64,000 nucleotides of DNA from Chondrosia reniformis (lineage: Eukaryota > Porifera > Demospongiae > Chondrillida > Chondrillidae). Of this stretch, positions 1-10,469 are shown piece by piece. Position 1 is the first letter of the stretch. Every line of letters begins with the position of its first letter. The position numbers and the translations under genes were made by a program. Under the pieces are notes generated by a model, which saw only the letters and a program-made list of their open reading frames with translations, had not been told where the DNA came from and ran no database searches. The stretch covers positions 2,536,501 to 2,600,500 of the forward strand of contig OX359193.1 in NCBI GenBank assembly GCA_947172415.1, given 5' to 3'.

Positions 1-104
1 AGTAATAATATTAATCAAGGAACCACCAACAGTAAAGATCTAAACATTTAGTAATAGAATAATGTGACAAGTCAGTTTTTATGTAGAGAAAGCTGGATTG
101 AAGT

Positions 105-377
105 AAGAATGGCAGTGCCTGCAACAATAGCTGGCACATCTGGCAAGTGTTGAAACAAAACAGTGATCATATGGTAAGGCCAACCATGCAGAAGTGAAAT
201 ATAAACTGAAACTTAATCTTACACATCATCCCAACTTTTACTATAATGATACGACTAATCATAGAAGTGATGTGTATGATTACATTTCAGTATGCCACTT
301 CTGCATTGTTAGCCTTACCATATGATCAGTGTCTTGTTTCAATACATTTTCCAGATGTACTGGTCACTGTTGTAGGT
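105..377. mobile_element. Fold-back element, family A, partial copy
   Basis: Two arms of about 120-130 bp (105-232 and 260-377) are imperfect reverse complements; for example CATATGGTAAGGC on the left answers GCCTTACCATATG on the right. The same arms, better preserved, form the palindromic tails of copies at 4407-5335 and 61254-62207. The terminal hairpin and body of those copies are missing here. The open reading frame crossing the right arm is a by-product of the repeat. Confidence 0.7.
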
Positions 378-1077
378 GTACATATCTATACATATGCAGT
401 AGACTCTATGCTTAATGACTGCCGCAGTAAGGTCACAACCTTGAAAAACCACCATAAAATTTCGGAACTAAAAATTATTCCAAATGATTTTAACTAATGA
501 TATTAAGGATATTCACTAATTCAACCACCTCACTATCCAACATTTTGATAATGGCACTAGAATAGTTGTTACCTTCTTAAATTATAAGTTATAGAAGCAT
601 TGTTCAGTAATTTGACCTGGACCCATTGGTGGTTGGTGGTCTTAATACGTAGTGACGTTCTACTTCATGTCCAACAGCAGATTACCCATCCATTCCTGAA
701 CAATTGCTATCTCTTGTAGCCACTTTATGTCTAGCTGATGAATAATTGGCATGATAACATAATAATAATTATATCATGGTATGTATCTGTTGTGACCACT
801 TATATGTATAGCTTAAAAATCCATGTATCGATAATTTAACCACAAGTGTTAGTGGGAAACATGAAAGAGAAACTATTCCTGAGAATTAAACCCAAAGGTA
901 ACTAAAAACACTGCTGTTGTTTTCATCAAGCTACAATTTACCACAGCAATGCTCTATTTATTGCTACTCTTCTCTCATACAAGCTAAATTACTACTTGTT
1001 TAATTTGGGTGATTTATTCATGCTAGATCAAGAAGACGTACCCTAACGGACCTTATGTATTTACATATTGTTTTGTA
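378..1077. other. Non-coding stretch, probable intron of the RhoGAP gene
   Basis: AT-rich sequence with no convincing coding exon or repeat. It runs into the splice acceptor of the RhoGAP exon, so it is probably the last intron of that gene. Earlier exons must lie outside the window. Confidence 0.4.
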
Positions 1078-1367
1078 GTGTTGCAGAGAATGCTGATGAA
1101 AACAAGATGTCTTTGACAAATTTAGCTACTGTATTTGGTCCCAACTTGGTCCGTCCAGGGCGGCGGGAAGGTAGTGAAGTAGAGGCAACTCTAAATATCA
1201 TGTCACAAGTAGGTGTCCTTATGTACTTCTTGAAGTTGCCTTCAGAGATGTACGATACTTTGGAATGGCAGAGAACTTCACCAAGCACTCTAAAGCAGAA
1301 GTTGTATGGAGTGTGTGAAAACAAAGTAGCAAAAGAAAAAACTTCCAATTCTAAAATTAAAAGCTAG
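1078..1367 (+). CDS. RhoGAP domain protein, terminal coding exon (BCR/ABR-like), partial
   Basis: RhoGAP domains speed GTP hydrolysis on Rho-family GTPases, working in the cytoplasm or at membranes. The exon encodes the C-terminal half of the domain: [19 protein letters not shown] matches the conserved helix with the family's Asn and VFGPxLxRP signature. It is followed by a segment containing [15 protein letters not shown], like the end of BCR/ABR proteins, then about 40 Lys/Ser-rich residues and a TAG. The acceptor TTGTTTTGTAG lies just before 1078 and the first base completes a split codon, so the apparent upstream ATG is intronic. The arginine-finger half is outside the window. The RhoGAP call is firm; the BCR/ABR placement is inference from the tail. 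Confidence 0.82.
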
Positions 1368-1584
1368 AGTTTGACATTGTACATTCAATTCTATATTAGT
1401 TCATTGATTTTTGCAATAGTATGTCTTCCTGTAGTGCATGTGCTATCATTCTGTGGGTTATTTTGTTCACTTTTTAATAGTTTTGTAAATAACTTAAACA
1501 TCTATAAGTTGGCTTGTTATGGTTATAAAGATGAACTTTTGGAATCAATCCTACATATATATAAGTATGTGGCACTGATTCCAA

Positions 1585-1590
1585 AATAAA
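1585..1590 (+). terminator. Probable polyadenylation signal of the RhoGAP gene
   Basis: AATAAA lies 218 bp after the RhoGAP stop codon, on the same strand, in AT-rich sequence. It is the first canonical hexamer after the stop at a plausible 3' UTR distance. Confidence 0.5.
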
Positions 1591-2776
1591 ATGGATACAG
1601 TTTTGGCATCAGATTGGATCTGGCTCTAGTAGACTCAGTACAGAGTGTAAATCCATTGGACTGGAATGTCTAGCAGCCTGACTTGATGAAACCTCTGATT
1701 TGCTTTTCTTTGCCCCTAAAAGTTATAATCTGTGAAGGTTTGAAGCAGCCACTTGAGTAATGATTTTTTTTCAAATAGACAAGCATTTTTTCATCATCTA
1801 ATACGTTAACTAGCATCTCTAGTTCCTTCTGTTGACGTTTTCCTCTCTAGAAATAAGATCGTAAACTTATCTGCAGAATATACCGAATCGAATAACCAAA
1901 ATATCGTTATTAATCATCTTAATGCTTACCTTTGATACAGTTAGAGTGTGATTATCGTCTTGAATGTATAGAATAGGAAGTTCCAGGAACTTCCTCCATA
2001 CACAGTTTGATGTTGAGCAATATGTTTAGCAATTTAAAGTTATGGTTAGTTACTTTTCCATTAACCATGCCTTTTCATGTGCCAAAGGTGCCTTGTCATC
2101 TACGTATACGGCACAACCGCATCTGGGACCTTACAGTACAGCTACTGACTTAAGTATGGCCAAATGTTGCTGTAGAACCAACACTACAGCCATTGTCATA
2201 TGAAACTTCAATACAGCAGCACTAAAAGAGAGGATAATGCCAGACTAGACATCAAGGCACAAGACTTTTGGGACAAACACAAGAGAGGCGCCTTCTTCAA
2301 TATCAGGGTATTGAACTCCTTTCCTCCATCTACAACCAAACCACAAAAGAATGCCTGCTACAGAAAACAATAAAAAGAGAAAAGGGAACAAATGAAAGGA
2401 GGATAATTGATGTAGAGCACTTTTACTACACTTCTGGCTTGATTGCTAAGATGAAATCACAGCATTATTATGTACAACTGAATATATCGGGTCTTCTCAT
2501 TGATTCACTTGGAGATAATGTGTCTCAGAGGCGCAAGGTCACCTTTTCATTCACCAGCACGTGACTATAGTGATGATAGACTGGAGTTAATCACCACCAC
2601 CTCTCAAATCTCCTCAAATTATCTCTCATCTATCACATTTAATAATAATGTATTGTAAAGATGAGTATTTAGGCAGTTTTTTTACTTTTCACTTGTATGC
2701 TAACCATTCACTTCCCTTATATTGTTTTCATATGCCGATTACGTTGTACGGCTTCATGTTACGGAAAGATATATAT
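1591..2776. other. Intergenic stretch, nothing recognised
   Basis: No conserved coding motif, repeat or RNA gene seen. A 98-codon open frame at 2268-2564 has no recognisable domain and no similarity to other parts of the window; I do not call it a gene. Confidence 0.4.
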
Positions 2777-3530
2777 AAATATTAAAAATTTTCTACAAAA
2801 ATAGTGAAGATGTAGGGATGGCACAAAAAGTAGAGAAACAAGAAAGGGATGTTACACAGTGAAGTATTAGCTATACATGAATCCTACAAGCAAGGGTGTT
2901 GTACGATTCATGCATAGCTAATACTTCACTGTGTAACATCCCTTTCTTGTTTCTCTACTTTTTGTGCCATCCCTACATCTTCACTATTTTTGTAGAAAAT
3001 TTTTAATATTTCTAGTTTCTGTACTTTTTATGGAGTATGCGCTAGGAATTATAATTGTATACCATTTTGGTTTCGCAATCTTCGACTGAATATGACGTCA
3101 TTAAAATGGCGAAATTATCGAGGCCTTGACTCTGGGGCCATGAAAACCGTCATACTCAATAATAGCGTTATCGCTCTCGCTTCTACAAAAGAATACAGCT
3201 CGGAAAATTTGCAATAATTTCGTTTAACAATTAGTCCAAAACCTTGTATAGTTTTTTAGTTACAGCGGGCGAAGAAGATGAAGAAGAAGAAGAAGATGAA
3301 GAAGAAGAAAACGAAAATAGGAGATTTCAAAGTTCGTTCGTTTGCCAACGATACACGGTCGCTTGCCTTCAAGGCCAATTTATAGCATGTTTGTTCTATA
3401 TTCAACTCTACATAGTCTCGTTTTGGCGATTTTCAGCCTAATTCGGAATTTCGCTCCTATACCAATGTATGGGGAAAACGAAACAACCCGTACCATCCCT
3501 ACATAGAGAGTACTACCATACTCTCTGATA
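2777..3530 (-). mobile_element. Hairpin-ended fold-back element, family B, copy 1
   Basis: Arms 2777-2890 and 2899-3012 are nearly perfect reverse complements, forming a palindromic tail of over 110 bp per arm. A body of about 500 bp follows, then a terminus at 3506-3530 that is itself a small hairpin (9-bp stem AGAGAGTAC). The 10-mer GTAGGGATGG or its complement marks both outer edges of the palindrome and the terminal hairpin. Copies occur at 16510-17659 and 45087-45835. The strand given places the terminal hairpin first. No transposase is present, so it is non-autonomous. The superfamily is unknown to me. Confidence 0.75.
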
Positions 3531-4345
3531 TACAGTACAAGTTACAATATACTAAGGTAATCTAATATAAATAAATAATATAATATAATATAATTAATTA
3601 ATTAATTAAATAATTCATATGGCTCCAAGAAAGGACCTAGAAACAAAATGGGCATATCATCATAAAGTTTAGGGTATAAAACTCATTTTAAATTAAGGGA
3701 TTTTTAATTTAGGCCTCCGTTTGTTAGAAAACAGAGGACAAAGTCTGCATATAAAAGGCCATAGGACTATAGAAAACCTATGGGAAATTTATATGCAAAC
3801 AATGTGTTATATTGATAAAAAATTTCAATTTGTCAGATAACTGTGAAATCAACATATATCATGGTACATGTGTATAAGAAACGTCTGACGAAGTTTTGCT
3901 TAATTAAATGAGCAAAATAATCAAGATATAATGAAGAATTCGAAGTTACGATTGCGCAAGCTGGAGATGTATTATGATGTTCTTCTAATGCGTCACCAAC
4001 ACCTTCGTATGTCGCTCCGTACACACATTTTGTGAATCATGTGACGTTGCGTAAACGTCACCGACTCGTTGCTAAAGAAGATCATCCTTCGAGAACGGCT
4101 ATGACAAGTCGACGCTCTCCTACGAGAAGGAGCTACCGAACAGGCGAGTTGTAGCGAAGGTTAGATAAAGCGTTTTTGTATACGTTCCCGTCAAGTTTGA
4201 GGCAGAGTTGTTCCTATATTGATGCGAAAGACTGGATTCGTTTGGTCGACCGTATTACTTTGGTAATTTAAGCTCTGTCTTCTCTTCTTACTTATCTGTT
4301 AATATTTTTACTTGTCCATGTGTAGGAATTAGGAGTGTTTGTTGC
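3531..4345 (+). repeat. Family G repeat, copy 1
   Basis: About 800 bp, starting ACAGTACAAGTTACAATATA and ending near TTGTCCATGTGTAGGAAT, recurs at 35345-36180 in the same orientation at high identity. Both copies carry an AATT/ATAA-rich tract near the start and the same short open frame on the minus strand (3833-4024 here). That shared frame probably reflects repeat identity, not coding. In the second copy G sits between hairpin D and palindrome C. Confidence 0.7.
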
Positions 4346-4402
4346 GATCATTACGAGAATAAAGCTTTGTTGAGTGTCAGCAACATGAATTTACTAATTT
4401 CC
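4335..4402 (-). repeat. Family F terminal motif, truncated
   Basis: This block, read on the minus strand, matches the opposite-strand copy at 5390-5450 and the longer copy at 45945-46056. It is cut off where fold-back element A begins. Copies F (minus) and F (plus) therefore bracket the A element, either as an older inverted repeat into which A inserted or as its true outer ends. Confidence 0.55.
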
Positions 4403-4406
4403 TATT

Positions 4407-5335
4407 TATCAGAGAGTACGGTAGTACTCTCTAAGTAGGAATGGCCGGAAAAAAAATGGCCGCCCTATCCAATGTATTAGCAATCAACACCTCATAAATC
4501 GCCAACGAAGCGATTTTCGGTTATATTCGGTTATTTGCAGCGATTAATGCACGCTTTCCTAAATGCCAAAACATGTTTCGACGCTCTACACGCTCTATAG
4601 CGTTCAAAAAGTGGCTAACTAGGAATAGACCCACTTCCAAAATTCATTTTTTCTTCTTCTTTTATTGAATAGACTAGCGCTAATATGCGAAATTATGCGG
4701 GCACGTACTAGTTATAAATCGTCATAAATATTTCGGAACTAGGGAATAGACAACCCTAAATCTGAATGCGCTCTACAATAAGCATGTTAATTGTGAAGAG
4801 CGAAAATTGTGGTCTTCTCGGACGCCATTTTTTAATTAAGAGATCATGGTTTTAGGCATATTTCTCTTGTCTAAGACGTTATTTTGAGATCTTCGCCAAG
4901 AAAACTTTCAAATCAATTTAAAACAAGTAATATTAAGAGGAAAAAAGGGGGAATACGAGTAAATAAAAAACATTTACAAAAATGATGTTAGAAGTAGTAA
5001 TGGCAGTGTTCACTAATACATCTGCAAAAAGTATCGAAACAAGACACTGATTATATGATAAGGCTAATCATACAGAAGTTGCATATATACTGAAATTTAA
5101 GTAACTTAACCATACACTTCTGTGTTTGGGCGCACCATTCCTACTTAAGGTTAGTGCGCCCAAACACAGAAGTGTATGGTTAAGTTACTTAAATTTCAGT
5201 ATATATGCAACTTCTGTATGATTAGCCTTATCATATAATCAGTGTCTTGTTTCGATACTTTTTGCAGATGTATTAGTGAACACTGCCATTACTACTTCTA
5301 ACATCATTTTTGTAAATGTTTTTTATTTACTTTAC
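4407..5335 (+). mobile_element. Hairpin-ended fold-back element, family A, copy 1
   Basis: It starts TATCAGAGAGTAC, the same terminal hairpin found (reverse-complemented) at the end of family B. About 550 bp of body includes a TTC-rich tract near 4650. The tail is a near-perfect palindrome with arms 4959-5135 and 5154-5330. The palindrome centre contains CCATTCCTAC, the complement of the GTAGGAATGG next to the terminal hairpin, so an element end lies at the palindrome centre. No coding capacity. A sister copy is at 61254-62207. Confidence 0.75.
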
Positions 5336-5363
5336 TGAATTGTATTCCCACTCCTCATATATT

Positions 5364-5450
5364 GCTGATGCATGAAGACCTCTGGGTCGAAACGGCCAGA
5401 ATTAGTAAATTCATATTGCTGACTTTCAACTAGGCTTTATTCTTATCCAT
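5364..5450 (+). repeat. Family F terminal motif, plus-strand copy
   Basis: It contains GCTGATGCATGAAGACC, then GGGTCGAAACG, then AATTAGTAAATTCATATTGC. The matching minus-strand copy near 46000 lacks the inserted CATG. The spacing resembles retroelement terminal regions that carry hammerhead-type cores, but no stem III is obvious. Confidence 0.45.
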
Positions 5451-5599
5451 GTTAGTACGTTTTCCATGTGTACTACATACAGTAACGAAATTGCTTATAG
5501 CGAATGTCTATAAGTATAGTGAAATACTTTGTTAGCTAATTACACTCAAGTACACTACACAGTGCAAGTTACTAGCAAATATATAAAATATTAAATTAC

Positions 5600-6577
5600 A
5601 ATCAAGTACTACACAGTACAAGTTACAAATTTAAGAGATCCAAGTGACTATGTAATATTAAAATTTCAATCAAGTACCAGCTACACAGTGCAAGTTACAA
5701 ATTTAAAGAGATCCAAGTGACCCCTAGGATAATCAGTATTTTAAACAGTACAAGACTTTAGTCACACTAGTACTGTTGCAGGCTTTGAAATCCTCAACTA
5801 CTGCATAGAGAGTAGTAGTTGATACAGATCATCCAATTGCAAGGTAGAACACATGGCCTACCAATTACCTTTTCACACCTTAGTATAGACTGAAGATGAT
5901 GCATCTGCATGCCATATATCAACAAAGGCTTCAGTATTAAAGGGGTCTCAGCTAATAACCACAGCAGATTTGATTTGCCTTGTGAGGGAGCTAAGAACAC
6001 CGACGGTTGGTTGCATGCATTGGCATAATCAACAGGGTTAGAGACCATTTTGTAACTTGTACACAAGGGACATCATATACGTATATAAAGGCCTTGGCCT
6101 TTTATGTCCCTTGTGTACAAGTTACAAAATGGTCTCTAACCCTGTTGATTATGCCAATGCATGCAACCAACCGTCGGTGTTCTTAGCTCCCTCACAAGGC
6201 AAATCAAATCTGCTGTGGTTATTAGCTGAGACCCCTTTAATACTGAAGCCTTTGTTGATATTTGGCATGCAGATGCATCATCTTCAGTCTATACTAAGGT
6301 GTGAAAAGGTAATTGGTAGGCCATGTGTTCTACCTTGCAATTGGATGATCTGTATCAACTACTACTCTCTATGCAGTAGTTGAGGATTTCAAAGCCTGCA
6401 ACAGTACTAGTGTGACTAAAGTCTTGTACTGTTTAAAATACTGATTATCCTAGGGGTCACTTGGATCTCTTTAAATTTGTAACTTGCACTGTGTAGCTAG
6501 TACTTGATTGAAATTTTAATATTATATAGTCACTTGGATCTCTTAAATTTGTAACTTGTACTGTGTAGTACTATATA
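5600..6577. mobile_element. Giant snap-back palindrome, family C, copy 1
   Basis: About 490 bp on each side of a centre near 6088 are reverse complements with few mismatches, so opposite strands carry nearly the same 90-108-residue open frames (5794-6066 minus and 6057-6383 plus). Each arm's outer part contains 2-3 copies of a roughly 70-bp subrepeat carrying ACAGTGCAAGTTACAA and GATCCAAGTGAC. A second full copy is centred at 36835, and a one-arm copy is at 10160-10450. The frames are mirror images and not evidence of a protein. Confidence 0.85.
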
Positions 6578-6590
6578 TATCTATATATAT

Positions 6591-6711
6591 AATACGGGTT
6601 CATACGCAACTGTTATAACACTTATTTTATACGTCGGTATATGTATAATACAAGTTCATACGCAACTATTGTAACACTTAATTTATACGTCAATACATCG
6701 TTTTTGCAAAT
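6591..6711 (+). repeat. Tandem repeat, two units of about 60 bp
   Basis: Two successive units share TTCATACGCAACT, then TAACACTTA and TTTATACGTC. It lies directly beyond the right arm of palindrome C copy 1. Confidence 0.6.
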
Positions 6712-6832
6712 GGCGGCCTTCAGGAAGCTTTAGTTAACGAAGCTTTTCCATCGTTATTTATAAAGTTCAGGACACTTAAGCGTCCTCAATCGTTAGTATT
6801 ACGAATATATATATTAAATCCCAACGATGCGG

Positions 6833-6895
6833 CCAAGTAGTTCGAGTTAATTCGGGGGCGGCAGCCCCACGAGTTTTTAAACTCGAACTACTTGT
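6833..6895 (-). mobile_element. Family D-type terminal hairpin
   Basis: The outer stem AAGTAGTTCGAGTT pairs with AACTCGAACTACTT, with a G+C-rich inner loop GGGGGCGGCAGCCCC. The outline is that of the ends at 35032, 25017-25085 and 55362, in reverse orientation. It probably marks the right end of a decayed element extending to its left. Confidence 0.55.
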
Positions 6896-6916
6896 ATTAA
6901 TTTCTGTACATTATTA

Positions 6917-7028
6917 TACCATGGCGCTGAGGTGTATATGGTTTTTATACGTACGAGTAACAAGGGCGCATAGCGCCCGAGGGCGAGTATATACGTATAA
7001 AATCCATATACACCGAAGCGCATGGTAT
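6917..7028. mobile_element. Short fold-back with G+C loop
   Basis: ATACCATGGCGCTGAGGTGT on the left answers ACACCGAAGCGCATGGTAT on the right. TATACGTA and ACGTATA sit inside, and GGGCGC-ATA-GCGCCC is near the centre. The whole 110 bp can fold into one cruciform. Other hairpins in the window share the G+C-rich centre. Confidence 0.65.
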
Positions 7029-7227
7029 GAGTGATATATACTCCGTAGCTTCTTATCGTTATTTTGGCGGGACTTTCAGGATGGCTCATCTGGCGTCTGG
7101 TTAGTTTGGCTTAAACGCTGACGACTTTATAGAGTGCTCTTGCCCTGACTACTCCAACTGTCCTAAATGTAAGGAGAATTGTCCACCCTCCAAGTAGAAA
7201 CGTCTTAGTTTACCATATTTGGGCAGG

Positions 7228-7285
7228 GATATAACAGGATTTAAGAAGCCGATGCAGTATATAGCCTCTTAAACCCTGTTATATC
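7228..7285. repeat. Small inverted repeat
   Basis: GATATAACAGG and CCTGTTATATC, extended inward by TTTAAGA/TCTTAAA, flank a loop of about 20 nt. Possibly the scar or end of a small MITE. Confidence 0.5.
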
Positions 7286-7774
7286 ACAGTTACGAAATTT
7301 AAACACAAGCCGTTGCCCCGGCAACGGAATAGATATTATGGTCAATTTCTTCCATCTTCACAGGCTGCAGATCACGAGATACATTTCCAATGGAATCCCT
7401 TTGTACATATATACATCTTAATGAACAGACATTATGTTACAGGCATATATATAGCGATTGTTTGGGATCTCACCTTAAATCCTGGGGCTGAATCTCGATT
7501 CTCCTACAATTCTCTTTCGGCTACAACCTTCTCCAACCTTTACCCTCAGCATCATCGATGCCGATAGGCACTGGTGGTCCAGTCCATAGAGGAAACCCAC
7601 ACCCTCCAAAGCTTCGGGTGGTGCAAACGTCCTTCCCTGGACCGTGTCACATGGCCATTGACTAGGGAGAATAGGGAAACTGTCATGCTTACATAACTCC
7701 CCCAACCTAACCAGCATAAACTCTATTATCTATGACAAAACTATTGCTACTAAACACAAGTATTTTTTTTTGAG

Positions 7775-7828
7775 TTAAAAAACTCATGAGGTGCCTGGTG
7801 CCCCCAAACTCGATCTACTTGCTGGTTA
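7775..7828 (+). mobile_element. Degenerate family D hairpin
   Basis: GAGTTAAAAAACTCATGAGG, then GTGCCTGGTGCCC, then AAACTCGATCTACTT repeats the D-end layout with several substitutions. No element body is recognised beyond it. Confidence 0.45.
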
Positions 7829-8209
7829 TCATATAAACCATTGTACAATTCTTTTGGTGTCCAGAGACTGGTCTGTGTAATTTTGTGACTGTTCTTTCCT
7901 CAGTTTCTCAAACTTCTTAATCTATTTGGATATAGTTGCACACGCTGTCTCATTGGTAGTACTTGTACACCATTCTTTTATCTGGCCTAGTTGATCCTCT
8001 GTTGGAATCGCCTGTAGTTTATCTTCCGTGGGCGATATAACCTTTATGGTGTTGAACTTCACTGTGCCAGTGTCTTGGATTAGTAATGGCAGTAAAGCCC
8101 TGTTAGTTCTCTTCTCAATCTCCCTATAATGTTTCGAGTGTTCTTGGACCTCAAGGGGAAAATAACTGTAAGACCTTCAGCGACAAGATTATATTCTGAC
8201 ATTATATCA

Positions 8210-8790
8210 AAAATGTCTAACGATTCCTCTTGCATGCTAGTTTCTTGGCCCAAAATATGGTTGATATATGTGGATGACACTTTTGTGCTGTGGCCCCATG
8301 GTCACCACCAATTGTAGGTATTCCACCACCATATCAACTGTCAACATCCTGCCATAAATACAATTCACAACAGAAGAGGAGGAAGAAGGAAGAGCCTTCC
8401 TTTATGTTGCCTGGACAAGGAGAGGAACCCAATTATCCTTTGGGATCCATCGTAAGAAAACACATGTTGACAAGTGCATTCCTTCGTTACTCCTCCAATC
8501 ACCACCCTAGGTTTAAGACAGGGATAATTAGATGCCTAAGAAACAGAGCGGACAAAATCTGTGACCTCAGCAAGAGGGATAATGAATTTATCCGTCTTAA
8601 GAGGATATTCAGGGCCAATGTCTACCCTCACTGGGCTATCAGACATGCTCTGAGGCAACCTGTTCTGATAGCAGAGGAGAGAACAATTCATTAAGGAGCC
8701 AGACAAGATGAGGCTCAGAGGAAACAGCTACTATACTTACCATACATTTCTGTAATATGAGAACCCATATATACAACATCTATGTTACCA
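8210..8790 (+). pseudogene. Penelope-like reverse transcriptase relic (type 1)
   Basis: Penelope-like elements copy RNA into DNA at chromosome ends or breaks, using a reverse transcriptase often joined to a GIY-YIG nuclease. WPKIWLIYVDDTFVLWPHG (about 8244-8300) is the catalytic YVDD palm motif in its usual Penelope-like setting. After a frame change, SNHHPRFKTGIIRCLRNRAD (about 8498-8560) matches the region following the palm. Further on, LLYLPYIS (about 8727) matches the segment before the nuclease. Frame breaks and missing N-terminal motifs make it a pseudogene. No intact GIY-YIG domain seen. Confidence 0.65.
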
Positions 8791-9430
8791 TCTAGGCTGT
8801 CAATGGAATTGTACAGGTGCTGGATACTATTGGACCACAGATTGGTAATGTTGTCCAATCCAGTAACATTAACAGCTGGAGACAGTGGAGTTGTTTTCTA
8901 CCAACATATCGATGCACTTCAGAAAAAAACCACTGTTAGGGTCTTGGAGCAGCCAACTTTGCACGTTTGATATACTCCTTACCCGTCAGAGAGCATACTT
9001 GATTCTACTGTGGCAGTGCTTTTTAAGCTGAAACAGAACAACAGCAGTAGGAGAACCAGCATCAAGCCAGAGCTAATGCCATAACTGGCTGGCCTGTAAT
9101 TCTAGTTTGACAAACTGTGACCAGCCAGTGATGCAGGGTCATTTGCCGGGGCCTTTGCCTGTGATTGAACAGTCCGCAGCATCATTAAGGCACTTAAAAA
9201 GGTGATCACACACCTACTCAAGCTGTTGTTGATGAGCTGTGCAGTTTGTGTTGCAGCAGGTGATGATGTCATCATCCAACTCATTGTTCAGAGACTCAAG
9301 TGCATGTCCAACTATATTCTAGAACATGATAATATTATTACTATTGGCCTTATACCAATTGCAACACCTATATAATCAATAATTATTCCTGGTATATATA
9401 TAACTCAGTTGAGCTATATAAGACTTACAT
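8791..9430. other. No gene recognised
   Basis: Sequence between two retroelement relics. Short open frames on both strands lack recognisable motifs. It may contain further decayed retroelement sequence. Confidence 0.3.
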
Positions 9431-9440
9431 ATACATATAG

Positions 9441-10110
9441 GTGGAGCAGCTGGAGACACTTGGCAGTCGACTAAAGCAGCTCCAAGCGCATGATGTACTC
9501 TGCCTTCTCCAAAATGCATTAGCCATACCAAAGGTCTTATACATTCTCCGCACGGCCCCAAGTTCCAGGTCACCTGTCCTGGCCTCATTTGACTGTGTTC
9601 TGCGATCCCTCTTGGAGTCCATATGTAACATCCATCTCAGTGATCAGAGCTTGACTCAAGCCTTGTTGCCCATTAATTTGGGAGGGTTGGGTATTAGGAG
9701 TGCTACCATGCTGGCGCCGTCTGCCTTCTTGGCTTCCGCTGCGGGTACTTCCTCCATAATCCCAGTTCTACTTCCTCCCACATCTTTGCCTGTCACCTGC
9801 CCCACCAAGAGGAGGCACTTAATCTCTGGAAAACCAGTTATGGCTCCTAAGATTCACCCTCCGGAGCAACGACAAGCATCCAAAGGGCATGGGATAGACC
9901 AGTCGCTGATGCTTGTGCCTCCAGCCTCGCTTTGCCAGGGCTCACCTGTTGGCTTCTCAGCATGCTTGGCTTAGGGCTCCGCCTATGTCGGCTCTCGGCT
10001 TGAGAACGGATGATGACTGCATCCGTATAGCGGTTGGGCTTCGCCTGGGCTCAGCCCTATGCCTTCCACATGAGTGTGCTCAGTGTGGAGCTAAGGTAGA
10101 TGAGTCGGTA
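9441..10110 (+). pseudogene. R2-type retroelement fragment (YLDDG family), thumb/linker region
   Basis: The residues around NALAIPKVLYILRTAP, NLGGLGIRSATMLAPSAF and, after a frame change, ALCLPHECAQCGAKVDE (to about 10110) align by eye with the second half of the better copy at 20236-21832. It covers the region after the reverse-transcriptase palm and the first cysteines of the zinc knuckle. The catalytic palm and the endonuclease are absent. The fragment runs straight into family G/C repeat sequence. Confidence 0.7.
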
Positions 10111-10450
10111 TTAAAACTTTGGTAATTTAACCTCTGTCTTCTCTTGTTATGTTATTTGAGGTCCAATTTCAATCAAGTACTACACAGTACAAGAGGTCCA
10201 AGTGACTAGTATATAATATTAAAATTACAATCAAGTACTAGCTACACATGCAGTGCAAGTTACAAATTTAAAGAGATCCAAGTGACCCATAGGATAATCA
10301 GTATTTTAAACAGAACAAGACTTTAGTCACACTCTTGCAGCTAGGCTTTGAAATCCTCAACTACTGCATAGAGAGTAGTAGTTGATACTGATCATCCAAA
10401 TTAAGGTAGAACACATGGCCTACCAATCACCTTTTCACACCTTAGTATAG
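10111..10450 (+). mobile_element. Family G/C repeat fragment, one arm only
   Basis: A short stretch of family G (ACTTTGGTAATTTAA, compare about 4256) is followed by the left arm of family C, including two copies of its subrepeat and the segment ending CACCTTAGTATAG. The right arm is missing, so this copy is not palindromic. Confidence 0.65.
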
Positions 10451-10469
10451 TTATTCTGGTAAAAACAGC

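Noticed and set aside
3244-3441. Glu-rich open frame as a host gene
   Set aside because: It lies in a repeated fold-back element and its acidic run follows a GAA repeat; no transcript signals.
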